Positions 50,758-60,078 of a stretch of 64,000 nt of DNA are shown one piece after another. Numbering within the stretch: position 1 is the first letter of the stretch; the number at the start of each line of letters is the position of its first letter. Origin of the DNA: Allomeiothermus sp035760705 (lineage in GTDB: Bacteria > Deinococcota > Deinococci > Deinococcales > Thermaceae); contig DASTSL010000133.1 of NCBI GenBank assembly GCA_035760705.1, positions 6,114 to 70,113 on the forward strand. The letters run 5' to 3'. The notes beneath the pieces were generated by a model. The model saw nothing but the letters and a program-made list of their open reading frames with translations, did not search any database and was not told the origin of the DNA. The position numbers and the translations under genes are program-made.

Positions 50758-50810
50758 GAGAGATAGCTTAAAGCAGAAAGCACAACGCTAAACAGCCTTT
50801 GCTGATTGCT

Positions 50811-50816
50811 TAAGAT
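50811..50816 (+). promoter_or_regulatory. -10 of DUF218 gene, leaderless
   Basis: TAAGAT, 7 nt before the ATG at 50824. Confidence 0.35.
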
Positions 50817-50823
50817 GTTCGGG

Positions 50824-51426
50824 ATGCGCCGGTTTTGGGTCAGGATTCTTGCGGTGGGATTGCTACTGGGGTGGTTGGCTTACGCGGTTCCGCTGGGGTA
50901 TATCCTCACCAACCAGGGGCCCACCACGGCGCGTCCCTCGGAGGCCGTGTTGGTGCTGGGGGCCAGGGGTTATATCGACGGGGAGATCAATCCTTGCTTG
51001 GTGGGTCGGGTCCGAGAGGGGGTGCGGCTCGTTCGGCAGGGCTTGGCTCCCTATCTGATCGTCTCGGGTGGGTATGACCCCGAGGACGGCCACCTGGAGG
51101 CCGAGGTGATGGCCCAGATCGCCCAGGGCCAGGGCTTGAAGCCCGAGCAAATCGTGCTCGAGCCCAAGGCCACCTCCACCTACGAGAACCTGCTTTTCAC
51201 CAAGCAGATCATGGAAGCGCGCGGCTGGGATTCCCTGATCATCGTCAGCCAGGCCTTTCACCTGCCCCGCGCGGCGTTGATGGCCGGGGAACTGGGGCTG
51301 AACTTCACCCTGGCCCCGGTGCCAGACGACCCCTGCCCGACGGTGTTTTTGGCCCGCTCGTACCTTCGCGAACCGTTGGCACTGGATTTTTACTGGCTGG
51401 GCGGCAGGGGGACCCCAGCGCCCTAG
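50824..51426 (+). CDS. DUF218/YdcF-like membrane-anchored protein
   Basis: 200 residues. One N-terminal membrane helix (ILAVGLLLGWLAYAVPLGYIL), then the DUF218 domain: VLVLGARGYIDGE, YLIVSGGYDPEDGH, ATSTYENLLFTKQIM with its ENL motif, and VSQAFHLPRAALMA. Related proteins (SanA, ElyC, YdcF) take part in envelope biogenesis. Overlaps the 3' end of the converging propeller gene by 4 bp. Confidence 0.88.
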   Translation: MRRFWVRILAVGLLLGWLAYAVPLGYILTNQGPTTARPSEAVLVLGARGYIDGEINPCLVGRVREGVRLVRQGLAPYLIVSGGYDPEDGHLEAEVMAQIAQGQGLKPEQIVLEPKATSTYENLLFTKQIMEARGWDSLIIVSQAFHLPRAALMAGELGLNFTLAPVPDDPCPTVFLARSYLREPLALDFYWLGGRGTPAP

Positions 51427-52625
51427 AGGCCCACCCAGGCCTTGCCGTCCCAGCGGGCCACGTAGACCTTGCGCGGTCCGCCCGATTCTTCCGCCCAGAC
51501 CACGTAGGGGTTGCCGTTCTTGTCCAGCACCATCGCGAAGGAGTCCACGTTGGACTTCTGGCTGTTGAGGTATCCGCCGAGCTGCACCCACCCCTTTCCA
51601 TCCCAGCGCCGTACCACCACGTTGATCGAACCCTGGTTCTCGAGATAACCCACCACCGGGTTGCCCTTAGGGTCGAGCCGCAGCACCGGCAGGCTGGCCC
51701 CGCCGCTCATGGCGTTCACCGACTCGCCATAGGGAACCCAAGATTTCCCGTTCCAGCGCTTCACATAGACGTTGTAGCCTTTGCCCCCACCGGATTCGTG
51801 CCAGGCCACCACCGGGCGATCCTGGGCGTCCAGCGCGATGGAGGGACCCGCCCCGTAGTAGTCCTTGTTGCTGCTCAACATCCCGCCCCAGGGAACCCAA
51901 TTCTTGCCGTTCCAGGTTCCGGCGTAGACCGCGAAGCCCAGCGAGCCCACCCCCTCCTCGTAAAGCTGCACGCTCCAGGCTAGGATGGGCTGGTTCTGCT
52001 TATTTACCACGATGGCCCTCGAGCGCGAGGAGGAGCTGATATCCGAACTCAAAGATCCCCGGTCGATCACCTGCCACTCCTTCCCCGTCCAGCGGCTCAC
52101 GTAAACACTGTCCCCGTTGAAGTCGGGGGGCATCTCGCTCCACTGCACATAGGGGTTCCCTTGCCGGTCGAGCGCCAGCCGGGGGATGTCCGAGACCGTG
52201 CCCGGGCTCAAGGAAGGGGAGTCGCCGAAGGTCTTCCAAGCCTGTCCGTCCCAGCGGGCCACGTAGAGCTTGCCCGAGCCGGTCAGCTTGCCCTGGCTGT
52301 CGTTGTTTTTTTCCGTCCAGGCCACCACCGGCTGGCCTTGCGGGTTCACCGCCAGCGCGGTGTAGGCGGCGTTCTGGCCCTGGTCGCGGTTGAGCGTATC
52401 GCCCAATGCCACCCAGCGGCCATTCTCCCAGCGCTTGGCGAACACCTGGGTCACGTCGCCGGTTTTCTCCACCCACGCGACGATGGGTCGCCCCTGGGGG
52501 TCGAGCGCCACCGAGGGTTTGAGCGCGTCCTGAGCGGGGTTATGGTTGACCAGCGTGCCGGCCCCCGCCGAAAAGCCTTGTCCGAGCAGGAGAATCCCCG
52601 CAAGTAGCGGAAAGAAATTGTTCAT
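51423..52625 (-). CDS. secreted beta-propeller-like repeat protein
   Basis: 400 residues with a signal peptide (MNNFFPLLAGILLLGQGFSAGA). The rest is about seven 50-60 residue repeats of the pattern (P)S-x-A-L-D-x-x-G-x-P-x-V-A-W-x-E followed by V-Y-V-x-R-W-x-G-K-x-W. Each unit looks like a propeller blade. No catalytic motif; probable binding or structural role outside the cell. TAATCT (52634-52639, minus) is 8 nt from the ATG. Confidence 0.8.
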   Translation of the reverse strand: MNNFFPLLAGILLLGQGFSAGAGTLVNHNPAQDALKPSVALDPQGRPIVAWVEKTGDVTQVFAKRWENGRWVALGDTLNRDQGQNAAYTALAVNPQGQPVVAWTEKNNDSQGKLTGSGKLYVARWDGQAWKTFGDSPSLSPGTVSDIPRLALDRQGNPYVQWSEMPPDFNGDSVYVSRWTGKEWQVIDRGSLSSDISSSSRSRAIVVNKQNQPILAWSVQLYEEGVGSLGFAVYAGTWNGKNWVPWGGMLSSNKDYYGAGPSIALDAQDRPVVAWHESGGGKGYNVYVKRWNGKSWVPYGESVNAMSGGASLPVLRLDPKGNPVVGYLENQGSINVVVRRWDGKGWVQLGGYLNSQKSNVDSFAMVLDKNGNPYVVWAEESGGPRKVYVARWDGKAWVGL

Positions 52626-52633
52626 ACCGGCTC

Positions 52634-52639
52634 AGATTA
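52634..52639 (-). promoter_or_regulatory. -10 of propeller gene, leaderless
   Basis: TAATCT on the minus strand, 8 nt before the ATG. Confidence 0.4.
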
Positions 52640-52762
52640 CCTCAGACCTTTCTAGAGCGGGAAGGGCTCGAGGGAATAGGCCGGACAGAGCGATCTCGCT
52701 GCTCGAGGCCGACCTTCCCAAGGGCACCTCTGTCTCGGCGTTTCAGGGGCAGCCGCGACGGC

Positions 52763-53923
52763 TCAGCCGAGCGCGTTGTGCCCGGTGAACTCCCGCCCCA
52801 GGATCAGGGTGTGGATGTCGTGGGTGCCCTCGTAGGTGTCCACGGTCTCGAGGTTCAGCATGTGCCGGATGCTGTGGTACTCGAGGGTGATCCCGCTTCC
52901 GCCCAAGATCTCTCGGGCCGAGCGGGCTGCGTGCAAAGCCGAGCGCACGTTGTCCCGTTTTCCCAAACTCACCTGTGCGGGGCGAAGTTTTCCCGCGTCC
53001 TTGAGCTGGGCCAAGCGCCATGCGAGCAGGAGGCCCTTGCTGTGGTCGGCGGCCATCCGCACCAGCTTTTCCTGCACCAGTTGGCGCGAGGCGATGGGCT
53101 TGCCGAAAGTAGTGCGGCTTTGAGCGAAGGCGAGGGCTTCGCTGTAAACGGCCTCCAGCGCCCCCAAGGCCCCCCAGGCGATGCCGAAGCGGGCTTGGGT
53201 GAGGCAGGAGAGGGGAGCTTTAAGCCCTTCGGCCTTGGGGAGCATGAGGCGGGAGGGAAGGCGCACCTCCTCGAGCACCAGCTCGCTGGTCACGCTCGCG
53301 CGCAGACTCATCTTGTGCTTGACCTCGTTGGCCTTGAAGCCCGGGGTGTCGGTCGGCACGATAAAGCCGCGCACCACCCCGGCCTCGTCCTTGGCCCATA
53401 CCACCGCGATGTGGGCCAGGTTGCCGTTGGTGATCCACATCTTGGTGCCAAAGAGGACGTAGTGGTCGCCGTCTTTGCGGGCGCGGGTCTTCATGTTGGC
53501 GTCGGGGTCGCTCCCGCCATCCGGCTCGGTGAGGCCGAAGCAGCCGATCATCTGCCCGCTGGCCAGCTTGGGCAGGTATTCGCGCTTTTGCTCCTCCGAG
53601 CCGTAGGCGTAGATGGGGTACATCACCAGGCTCGACTGTACGCTGGCAAAGCTACGCAGCCCCGCGTCGATGCGCTCGAGTTCGTAGGCCATCACCCCGT
53701 AAGCGGCGCTGCTGGCCCCGCCGCCGCCATACTCGGTGGGGATGGTGGGGCCTAAGAAGCCCATCTCGGCGAACTTGGGAACCAAGTGGCGGGGGAACTC
53801 CCCGGCTTCCCACCAGCCGCTGATATGGGGCAGGGCCTCGGCCTCGAGGAACCGCCGGGCCGCCTTCTGGATCTCGCGCTCCTCGGGGGTGAGGAGTTCT
53901 TGGATGCTCAGGAAGTCGAACAT
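52763..53923 (-). CDS. gcdH: glutaryl-CoA dehydrogenase-like acyl-CoA dehydrogenase
   Basis: 386 residues. SVQSSLVMYPIYAYGSEEQKREYLP near 94, CFGLTEPDGGSDP, KMSLRASVTSELVLEEV and the catalytic Glu region DTYEGTHDIHTLILGREFTGHNA near 365 are GCDH features (compare TYEGTHDIH in human GCDH). It converts glutaryl-CoA to crotonyl-CoA with FAD, in lysine/tryptophan breakdown. Follows the TRAP transporter genes in the same direction, which may supply the acid. Confidence 0.9.
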   Translation of the reverse strand: MFDFLSIQELLTPEEREIQKAARRFLEAEALPHISGWWEAGEFPRHLVPKFAEMGFLGPTIPTEYGGGGASSAAYGVMAYELERIDAGLRSFASVQSSLVMYPIYAYGSEEQKREYLPKLASGQMIGCFGLTEPDGGSDPDANMKTRARKDGDHYVLFGTKMWITNGNLAHIAVVWAKDEAGVVRGFIVPTDTPGFKANEVKHKMSLRASVTSELVLEEVRLPSRLMLPKAEGLKAPLSCLTQARFGIAWGALGALEAVYSEALAFAQSRTTFGKPIASRQLVQEKLVRMAADHSKGLLLAWRLAQLKDAGKLRPAQVSLGKRDNVRSALHAARSAREILGGSGITLEYHSIRHMLNLETVDTYEGTHDIHTLILGREFTGHNALG

Positions 53924-53966
53924 AGCAGGAGGATACCAGAAGTGCTGAACGCCGAGCGCTAGAGGC

Positions 53967-56339
53967 TCAGCGCTTTACATCCGGCGTACCTAGGTTGCTG
54001 GTGGCCGAGCGCTCCCGGCGCAGGAAAAACAGCAGGCAGGCCGCCAGGGGGATGAAGCCCAGCCAGAGATTGGGATAGGGGTAGAAGAGGGACACCGCCA
54101 ACAGGCCCATCACCCAGCTTTCCCAGCGCTGCAAGGGGCGGCGGGTATAGCCCACCGTGGCGGCGGCCAGGAAGACGATGGCCGCGGCGGTGAAGAAGAA
54201 GCGCTCGAAGATGATCAGCCAGCCCTCGAGGCCGGGCACGTTTTGTAACACCGGCAGGATCAGCAAACCGGTCCCGGTGAAGGAGAGCAGGAAGAAAAAG
54301 CCGATGATGTACTTGGCGAGCGCCACCCGTGCTGCGTACACCCCGGTGGTGATGGGGTCGGTCTTGAACACCGAGGCCGCAGCATAGGCCGAGAGCGCCA
54401 CCGGGGGGGTCACGTCGGCCAACACCGCATAGTAGAAGAGGAACATGTGGGTAGCCAAGGTCGCCGCCAACACGGCTTGTTGCTCGGCCAGCCCGTAACC
54501 GATAAAGTTCGACTTCGCCAGGTTGATGATGGCCGGTGCGGTGAGTGAGGAGGTGAGCACGTAGGTGGCGGTGGGGGGAACCCCCATCCCCAGGATCAGG
54601 CTGAAGAGGGCCGTCACCACCGTCGCCAGGATCAGGCTTTCCCCGGAGATCTGCCCCAGGAAGATGGAGAACTTGGAGGGCAGCCCGGTGATCACCATCA
54701 TGGCGAAGATCAGGTTGGCCGCCACGATGGCCGAGCCGATGGGGATGAGCTGGCGGAAGCCTTCGGCCAGACCGTCCGCGATGGGTGCGAAAGCCGCCAT
54801 GAACCTGCCCTCCATCGCCGAAGGGAACACGAACGTGCCCAGGATCAGCCCCAAAAAGGCCAGGGTGAGGTGGAAGAGGGGGATCTCCCCATACCCCACG
54901 CCCAGCAAAGGGGGCAAGAAGAAACCCGCCAGGGCCAGCAAAATGCCCAGCCCCAGCCCCAGCGGATACCAGCGGCTTCGCATCGCCCGGCTGAGTGGTT
55001 CGGGGCGCAGGGCGGGGTCTAAGTAGCAGACCAAGATGAAGGCCAGCGTGGCCAGGTACACCGCGGTGGCGACCTCGGCCCCGCGGTACAGCAGGGCCAC
55101 GATGATCAAGATGGGGATGAAAATCGTGCTGTAGCGCAGGGCATAGCGGCGGCGCAGGTGCTCGTCGCCCCCCACCGGGGGCAGCATGGCCTTGCGGGCA
55201 TAGAACTCGTTATAGGTGAAGACCGAGAGCAGATAGAGCAGACAGGGGCCGATAGCCATCACCATCACCCACAAGTAGCTGATCTGCAAGATCTCCACCA
55301 TGATAAAGGCGATGCTCCCCAGCACCGGCGGAGTGATGAGGGCGATGGTGCCGGAGGTAGCGACTAGCCCGGCGGCGGTCATGCGCTCGTAGCCAGCCTT
55401 TTCGTACAGCGGCTTGGTCAGGGTAGCTACGAACTGGGTATCGGCGGCCCCCGAGCCGCTGAACATGCCCATAAAGACAGAGGCGATGCCGGTGACCCGG
55501 CCTGGGGTCTGCGGGGTGCGCCCTACCAGCGCCAGGGCGATGTTGGCGACTACCCGGCCCAACCCCAGCGCCCCGATGAGCCCCGAGAGGATGGTGAAGT
55601 AGACCAGGTACTTGGCCGAAACCCCGGTGATGAGGCCGTAGATCCCGGCTTCGGTCTCGTTGTAGGTCTTGCCCAGCAGGAGGTCGATGCCGTTCTTGGC
55701 CCCGCGGAAAGTGCCGGGAACCAGGTGGCCGTAAAGGTTGTAAGCCAGGAAGATCAGCACCAGCGAAGGCATCACCGGCCCCAGCAGGCGGTAGACCAGC
55801 CCCAACACCAGGATGATCAGGCTGAAGGACATGGCCATGTCCCAACCTGCGGGGATCACCGCGCGATAGACCAGTTCTTCGTAGAAGCGGAGCTGGTAGG
55901 CCAGCGGGGCGATGGAGAGCAGGGCCGCCAGCAAGTCGGTGTAGCGGCGGGTGGCGGGGAGCAGGGCCGGGAGCACCGCCAGGGCCCAGGCCAAGGTTCC
56001 GGCCAGCCGGCCCTCGAGCGGGATCGCCACTCCCGTCACGTTGGGCACCCAAAAGGTGTAGAGGAAGGGCAGGGTGAGCGCCACGAAGACCCACGATCCA
56101 GCGGTGCGCCGCTGGGGGAGCCCTTGAGCGGTCAGCAGGTATCCGGCGAACACCAAGAAGAAGACGTGCACGGCTCGCTCGAGCTGCACCACGTCAAGAA
56201 TCGAGATATCACGTTGAGAAAAGGGGGTAAAGGGGTGGATGACCAGATAGAGGCTATAGAGGGCGGCCACCAGCAGCACGGCCCAGGTGAACCGCCGTAA
56301 CGGGGTCTTTTGACTCGTAGTCTCCTGAGATAGCTCCAT
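53967..56339 (-). CDS. TRAP transporter fused 4TM-12TM permease
   Basis: 790 residues with about 18-20 helices: small (DctQ-like) and large (DctM-like) subunits in one chain, the form paired with TAXI binding proteins. Motifs: VYRAVIPAGWDMAMSFSLIILVLGL, GVSAKYLVYFTILSGLIGALG, GMFSGSGAADTQFVATLTKPLYEKAGY and LGMGVPPTATYVLTSSL. Na+- or H+-coupled uptake of organic acids. Downstream of its binding protein, after a partial terminator. Confidence 0.94.
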   Translation of the reverse strand: MELSQETTSQKTPLRRFTWAVLLVAALYSLYLVIHPFTPFSQRDISILDVVQLERAVHVFFLVFAGYLLTAQGLPQRRTAGSWVFVALTLPFLYTFWVPNVTGVAIPLEGRLAGTLAWALAVLPALLPATRRYTDLLAALLSIAPLAYQLRFYEELVYRAVIPAGWDMAMSFSLIILVLGLVYRLLGPVMPSLVLIFLAYNLYGHLVPGTFRGAKNGIDLLLGKTYNETEAGIYGLITGVSAKYLVYFTILSGLIGALGLGRVVANIALALVGRTPQTPGRVTGIASVFMGMFSGSGAADTQFVATLTKPLYEKAGYERMTAAGLVATSGTIALITPPVLGSIAFIMVEILQISYLWVMVMAIGPCLLYLLSVFTYNEFYARKAMLPPVGGDEHLRRRYALRYSTIFIPILIIVALLYRGAEVATAVYLATLAFILVCYLDPALRPEPLSRAMRSRWYPLGLGLGILLALAGFFLPPLLGVGYGEIPLFHLTLAFLGLILGTFVFPSAMEGRFMAAFAPIADGLAEGFRQLIPIGSAIVAANLIFAMMVITGLPSKFSIFLGQISGESLILATVVTALFSLILGMGVPPTATYVLTSSLTAPAIINLAKSNFIGYGLAEQQAVLAATLATHMFLFYYAVLADVTPPVALSAYAAASVFKTDPITTGVYAARVALAKYIIGFFFLLSFTGTGLLILPVLQNVPGLEGWLIIFERFFFTAAAIVFLAAATVGYTRRPLQRWESWVMGLLAVSLFYPYPNLWLGFIPLAACLLFFLRRERSATSNLGTPDVKR

Positions 56340-56427
56340 GACACCTCACCTTTCGCGGGTTTCGGAGTTACGCTATGGGGCTGAGCTGATTGTACCTGTT
56401 TGTCAGTGTCTTCCCTAGGGGCTGACG

Positions 56428-56457
56428 AAAAAGCTCCCCCACTCGGAAGTGAGGGAG
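56428..56457 (-). terminator. terminator between TAXI and TRAP permease genes
   Basis: Minus strand arms CTCCCTCACT / AGTGGGGGAG (56448-56457 with 56434-56443, one G-U) then CTTTTT. Probably a partial terminator giving more binding protein than permease. Confidence 0.7.
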
Positions 56458-56481
56458 GCTGGGCGGACGCTCGAGGGCGGT

Positions 56482-57489
56482 TTACTTGATGGCCCCGGTC
56501 TCGCGGAAGTAGCGCAAGGCCCCGGGGTGGAAGGGGATCACCGTCTTGGCCGCGTAGAGATCGGCGCTGTTTTTGGGGGTGGTGTCGCGGGCCGCGGCGG
56601 TAGCGGTCTCGAGGGTCTTGAGGTTGTCGAAGACCGCCTTGGTGATGGCGTAGGCCAGGTTGTCGGGCATCGAGGCCGGGCACACAAAGACGTTGCCGGT
56701 GTAGAGCGCGGGGGTGTCGGTGGCGGTGCCGTAGACGCTCTTGGGCACAGAGCCGGTGCTCACGATGCCGGGGAAGCGCTTGAGGAGAAGCTGGGCGGTG
56801 GTGCTCTGCGGGGTCACCGGCACCAGGCGGATGCGGTCGCCCTTGCGGGTCAGGGACTGGCCCAACTCCACAATGCTGGCGGTGGGCACCCCGCCGACCC
56901 AGAAGTAGGCGTCGATGGTGCCCTCGGCCAGGGCCTTGGCCGACTCGGCGGCGGGCAGGCGCTCGCGCTTAGCAAAGGTCTCGGGTTTGACATTGGCCCC
57001 CTCGAGCACTAACAGGGCCAGGTTCTCGGTGGAGGAGCCCGGCTGCCCGGTGGAGACCCGCTTGCCCTTGAGGTCTTGTACCACTTTGATCCCCGATTTC
57101 TCGGTGGTCACGATGTGGATCAGGCTGGGGTACATGTAGAAGAGGATCCGCTGGTTATCGGCTCGCTTCTCCTTGAAGCGGGGTTCTTGGCCGGTGTAGG
57201 TGACCAGCGCGGCGTCGGTGGTGGTGAGGGCGCAGTAGTAGGTGTTGGCCGCCGGATCGGTGCGGTCGCGCAACAGGAGCAGGTTGTCGTAGGAGCCGCC
57301 GGTCTGCTGCGCGGTGGAGTCGGCCACGCCGGTCTCGCTGAGGATCTTGGCGACTGCTTGGCCGTAGAAGAAGAACACCCCGCCGGTGCTGCCGGTGGGC
57401 ACCACCACGCGCGGTTTCTGGGCCAGGGCCACCCCGGCTAGCAGGCAGATGGATAAGCAGAGAAGCACTCGCGAAAGCACTCGTTTCAC
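56482..57489 (-). CDS. TAXI-family TRAP solute-binding protein
   Basis: 335 residues; signal peptide MKRVLSRVLLCLSICLLAGVALA, mature start QKPRVVVPTGSTGGVFFFYGQAVAKIL, the TAXI signature. Further QTGGSYDNLLLL, TYTGQEPRF and GTIDAYFWVGGVPTASI. Binds dicarboxylate- or glutamate-like ligands in known cases. GTG start with GGAGGTG upstream; consensus promoter 30 bp before. Confidence 0.94.
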   Translation of the reverse strand: MKRVLSRVLLCLSICLLAGVALAQKPRVVVPTGSTGGVFFFYGQAVAKILSETGVADSTAQQTGGSYDNLLLLRDRTDPAANTYYCALTTTDAALVTYTGQEPRFKEKRADNQRILFYMYPSLIHIVTTEKSGIKVVQDLKGKRVSTGQPGSSTENLALLVLEGANVKPETFAKRERLPAAESAKALAEGTIDAYFWVGGVPTASIVELGQSLTRKGDRIRLVPVTPQSTTAQLLLKRFPGIVSTGSVPKSVYGTATDTPALYTGNVFVCPASMPDNLAYAITKAVFDNLKTLETATAAARDTTPKNSADLYAAKTVIPFHPGALRYFRETGAIK

Positions 57490-57519
57490 ACGTCACCTCC
57501 AAGGTATGAATGCAACCCC

Positions 57520-57548
57520 ACACTACGGTTCGGCAACCGGGCTGTCAA
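57520..57548 (-). promoter_or_regulatory. TAXI operon promoter
   Basis: TTGACA (57543-57548, minus), 17 bp, TAGTGT (57520-57525). Confidence 0.7.
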
Positions 57549-57687
57549 GGGTGAGGAGACGGGTCTGGGTCAGATATTTACCCCTTTTCTCAGGCAGCCG
57601 GATCGCCGAGCCGATCTGGGGCTCGAGCGCTCCGCCCGGCAAAGCACCCTTCCCGCTGCCCTCAGCCGCCCGCGATGTGAGGCCGCG

Positions 57688-57707
57688 CACTGACCCATCG
57701 GTCAGTG
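57688..57707. promoter_or_regulatory. palindromic operator before MFS gene
   Basis: CACTGACC (57688-57695), CATC, GGTCAGTG (57700-57707). It ends 7 bp before the -10 TAGCAT (57715-57720), so a bound protein would block RNA polymerase. Typical of a TetR-type repressor; none is encoded beside it. Confidence 0.7.
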
Positions 57708-57726
57708 TCGGGTGTAGCATGGGAAC

Positions 57727-58950
57727 GTGCTTGTCTGGCAACTGCTGGGAGACCCCCGTTACCGCACCTACTGGCTGGCCCTGTTCACCTCGCAACTGGG
57801 TTCTTGGATGCAGTCGGCCACCCAAGGATGGCTGGTGCTCGAGCTGACCGGCTCCGCTGCCCGACTGGGGTTGGTGGTGGCCTTACAGTTTTTGCCCTCG
57901 CTCTTGTTCTCGCTCCCCGCCGGGGTGCTCTCGGACCGCTACTCGCGGCGCAACCTCCTCTTCATCACCCAGGGGGGGATGTGCCTGCTGGCCTTCGCCA
58001 TGTTCGGCCTCATCATCACCGGGCTGGTGCGTTACGAGCACGTCTTGGTGTTCGCCTTTCTCTACGGGGTGTTCAACGCCATGGACCTGCCGGTGCGCCA
58101 GGCCTTCACGGTGGAGCTGGCGGGAAAGGACCGCTACCCCGGAGCCATCGCCCTCAACTCCTTCGGCTTCAACGTCTCGCGGCTCACCGGCCCGGCCCTG
58201 GCCGGGATCCTCATCGCGGGGATCGGGCTGGGCTGGAGCTACCTGGCCAACGCCCTCTCGTTTTTGCCGCTGCTGCTGGTGCTGGTGGGGGTTCCCCGGG
58301 TGAACCTGGAGGTCAAGCGGGGCGGGGTGTTGCAGGACGCGCTCGAGGGGCTGCGCTACGTCTGGCAGGAGCCCTTGGTGCGCCAGATCGTGATCTTGGT
58401 GGGTCTCACCAGCATGTTTGGCATGAACTTCCAGACCATCGTCCCGGCTTATGCCCGGCTGGTGCTGGGGCTCGAGGCTCAGGGCTTCGGCTTCCTGATG
58501 TCGGCGGTGGGGCTGGGTTCGATCGTCGCGGCGATCATCCAGGCTATCGGCTCCCAGGCGAGGCCCATCCGCTCGATCCTCGGCAGCTTCGTGCTGGGGA
58601 TCGCCCTGCTGGTCTTGGCCCTGCCGCTCTCGGCCTTCTGGACGGCCTTCTTTTTGGGCGTGGCCGGTTTCGGGATGATCACTACCCTCATCAACTGCAA
58701 CACCACCGTCCAGCTCATGTCCCCCGACCGCATCCGGGGCCGGGTGATGTCGGTGTACTCGATGGTGCTCTTGGGGGTGGGGCCGGTGGGGGCTTATCTG
58801 TCGGGCCTCCTGATCGATCTCTTCGGCGGGCGCTGGGGGGTGGCGGTGATGGGTAGCCTCACCCTGCTCTCGGCCTTGGCCCTGGTGCGCTTCCCCTGGC
58901 CGCGCAGCCTGAGCCCGGTGCGGGCCGAGCCTTCCCCGGCTTCGGATTAG
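57727..58950 (+). CDS. MFS transporter
   Basis: 407 residues, about twelve helices. LLGDPRYRTYWLALFTSQLGSWMQSATQGWLV at the start and PAGVLSDRYSRRNLLFITQG (motif A) place it in the MFS_3 drug/enterobactin exporter subgroup. GTG start, leaderless (-10 TAGCAT 6 nt upstream). The operator at 57688-57707 suggests induction by a ligand, consistent with efflux. Confidence 0.9.
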   Translation: MLVWQLLGDPRYRTYWLALFTSQLGSWMQSATQGWLVLELTGSAARLGLVVALQFLPSLLFSLPAGVLSDRYSRRNLLFITQGGMCLLAFAMFGLIITGLVRYEHVLVFAFLYGVFNAMDLPVRQAFTVELAGKDRYPGAIALNSFGFNVSRLTGPALAGILIAGIGLGWSYLANALSFLPLLLVLVGVPRVNLEVKRGGVLQDALEGLRYVWQEPLVRQIVILVGLTSMFGMNFQTIVPAYARLVLGLEAQGFGFLMSAVGLGSIVAAIIQAIGSQARPIRSILGSFVLGIALLVLALPLSAFWTAFFLGVAGFGMITTLINCNTTVQLMSPDRIRGRVMSVYSMVLLGVGPVGAYLSGLLIDLFGGRWGVAVMGSLTLLSALALVRFPWPRSLSPVRAEPSPASD

Positions 58951-58997
58951 TGGGGGGATACGCCCGTTTGCTCCACGCCAGCAGACCAGGATTTAAG

Positions 58998-59017
58998 GCG
59001 ATCAGGAGGATCGCTAC
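58998..59017 (-). repeat. REP-like hairpin
   Basis: Minus strand: GTAG overlapping GCGATC-CTCCT-GATCGC. Lies between the converging MFS and lipoprotein genes. Confidence 0.4.
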
Positions 59018-59051
59018 GCATATCCCTGGAAGAACGCACCGCTGCGCATTT

Positions 59052-60005
59052 CTAAGGACTCCTGGCCTCCCCCGAATCCGGGCTCACCCGCAACCCCGAC
59101 ACGTCCACCGCCTCGAAGGCTGAACCCGGCACCCCTTTGAGCTGGCGCAACACGTCGTTGTCCCAGCGCTCGTCGGGAGCCCCGCTGATGAACCAGCTCG
59201 AGCCGTTATCGGCCAGGATGATCCCGTACTTCTTCATCGCCCGTAAGATCACCTGCACCTGGGGGTGGAACCCGGAGAGATCGTAATCGGCCTTGAGCCG
59301 GAAGCGTTGGCCCATCGGGGGGTACTGACTGCCGCTGAGGCTCGAGGCCTGGTGGCGGGCCGGCCAGACGTAGGTGTTGCGGGTCTGCGGTGCGGTAAAG
59401 CGGATGGCGTGCTTGATCTCGCCCGTCGCTACCTCGTCGTAGCGCACCAGCCCCGCCAGAATCGGGAGCCCCGCGGCGTCGGCGGAGGTCCAGGTGTCGC
59501 GGCGCAAGGTGTTCGAGCGCAGGTCGAAGATAGCCCCCGAACCGGCCCGCCAAGTGCCATCGGCGTTGGGGTAGGCGGCGAAGAGTTCGTAGAGCTTGCA
59601 GTTGTCTTGATCCACCACCAGGACGTGTCGGTCGCCGGTGCTTGAGGCGCCCCCTTCGATGGGCGGGTTGGGCGGAATCGGGTAGGGGCCGGGGTCGCTT
59701 TCCGAGGCGTACTGGAAGCGCACCGCGACCTTGGGCTGGCTGTCCGCGACCACCACGTAGGGGATCCCGATGGGGCCCCCGTTGTAAAGCCCGGAGCCGA
59801 AGTCGGGGTGGAGGGTTTTGCTCGCGCCGATGGTGCTCACGTAGAGGCTCGAGTTCGCATCCACCGGCAGCGTGTCCACCGGGGTGTTCCAGATGTTGTT
59901 GGCCGGGAAGAGCGGGCAACTCCCCAGGCTGCCTCCACCCACCGGGGGCTTGGTAGAGGAGTTGCAGGCTACCAGCAGGCAAACTCCGAGTAAGACCAGA
60001 CGCAT
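59052..60005 (-). CDS. putative lipoprotein of unknown function
   Basis: 317 residues from the ATG at 60005. Lipobox LLVAC at residue 14 and a Ser/Gly-rich linker. The domain starts LGSCPLFPANNIWNTPVDTLPVD and contains DRHVLVVDQDNCKLYELFAAYP, IFDLRSNTLRRDTWTSADAAGLPILAGLVRYDE and GEIKHAIRFTAPQTRNTYVWPARH. I recall secreted relatives in actinobacteria but no known function. Lies downstream of the cyclophilin gene with a T-rich hairpin between. Confidence 0.8.
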   Translation of the reverse strand: MRLVLLGVCLLVACNSSTKPPVGGGSLGSCPLFPANNIWNTPVDTLPVDANSSLYVSTIGASKTLHPDFGSGLYNGGPIGIPYVVVADSQPKVAVRFQYASESDPGPYPIPPNPPIEGGASSTGDRHVLVVDQDNCKLYELFAAYPNADGTWRAGSGAIFDLRSNTLRRDTWTSADAAGLPILAGLVRYDEVATGEIKHAIRFTAPQTRNTYVWPARHQASSLSGSQYPPMGQRFRLKADYDLSGFHPQVQVILRAMKKYGIILADNGSSWFISGAPDERWDNDVLRQLKGVPGSAFEAVDVSGLRVSPDSGEARSP

Positions 60006-60014
60006 AGGCAAAAG

Positions 60015-60050
60015 CTAACAAAAACCCGCCCCGTCCGGGAGGTTAAAAGC
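60015..60050 (-). terminator. possible terminator after cyclophilin gene
   Basis: Minus strand: CCTCCCGGACGGGGCGGG folds into a short GC hairpin, then TTTTTG. Confidence 0.4.
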
Positions 60051-60078
60051 CCGTCTCGAGGGCTATTTGAAGGTTCGG

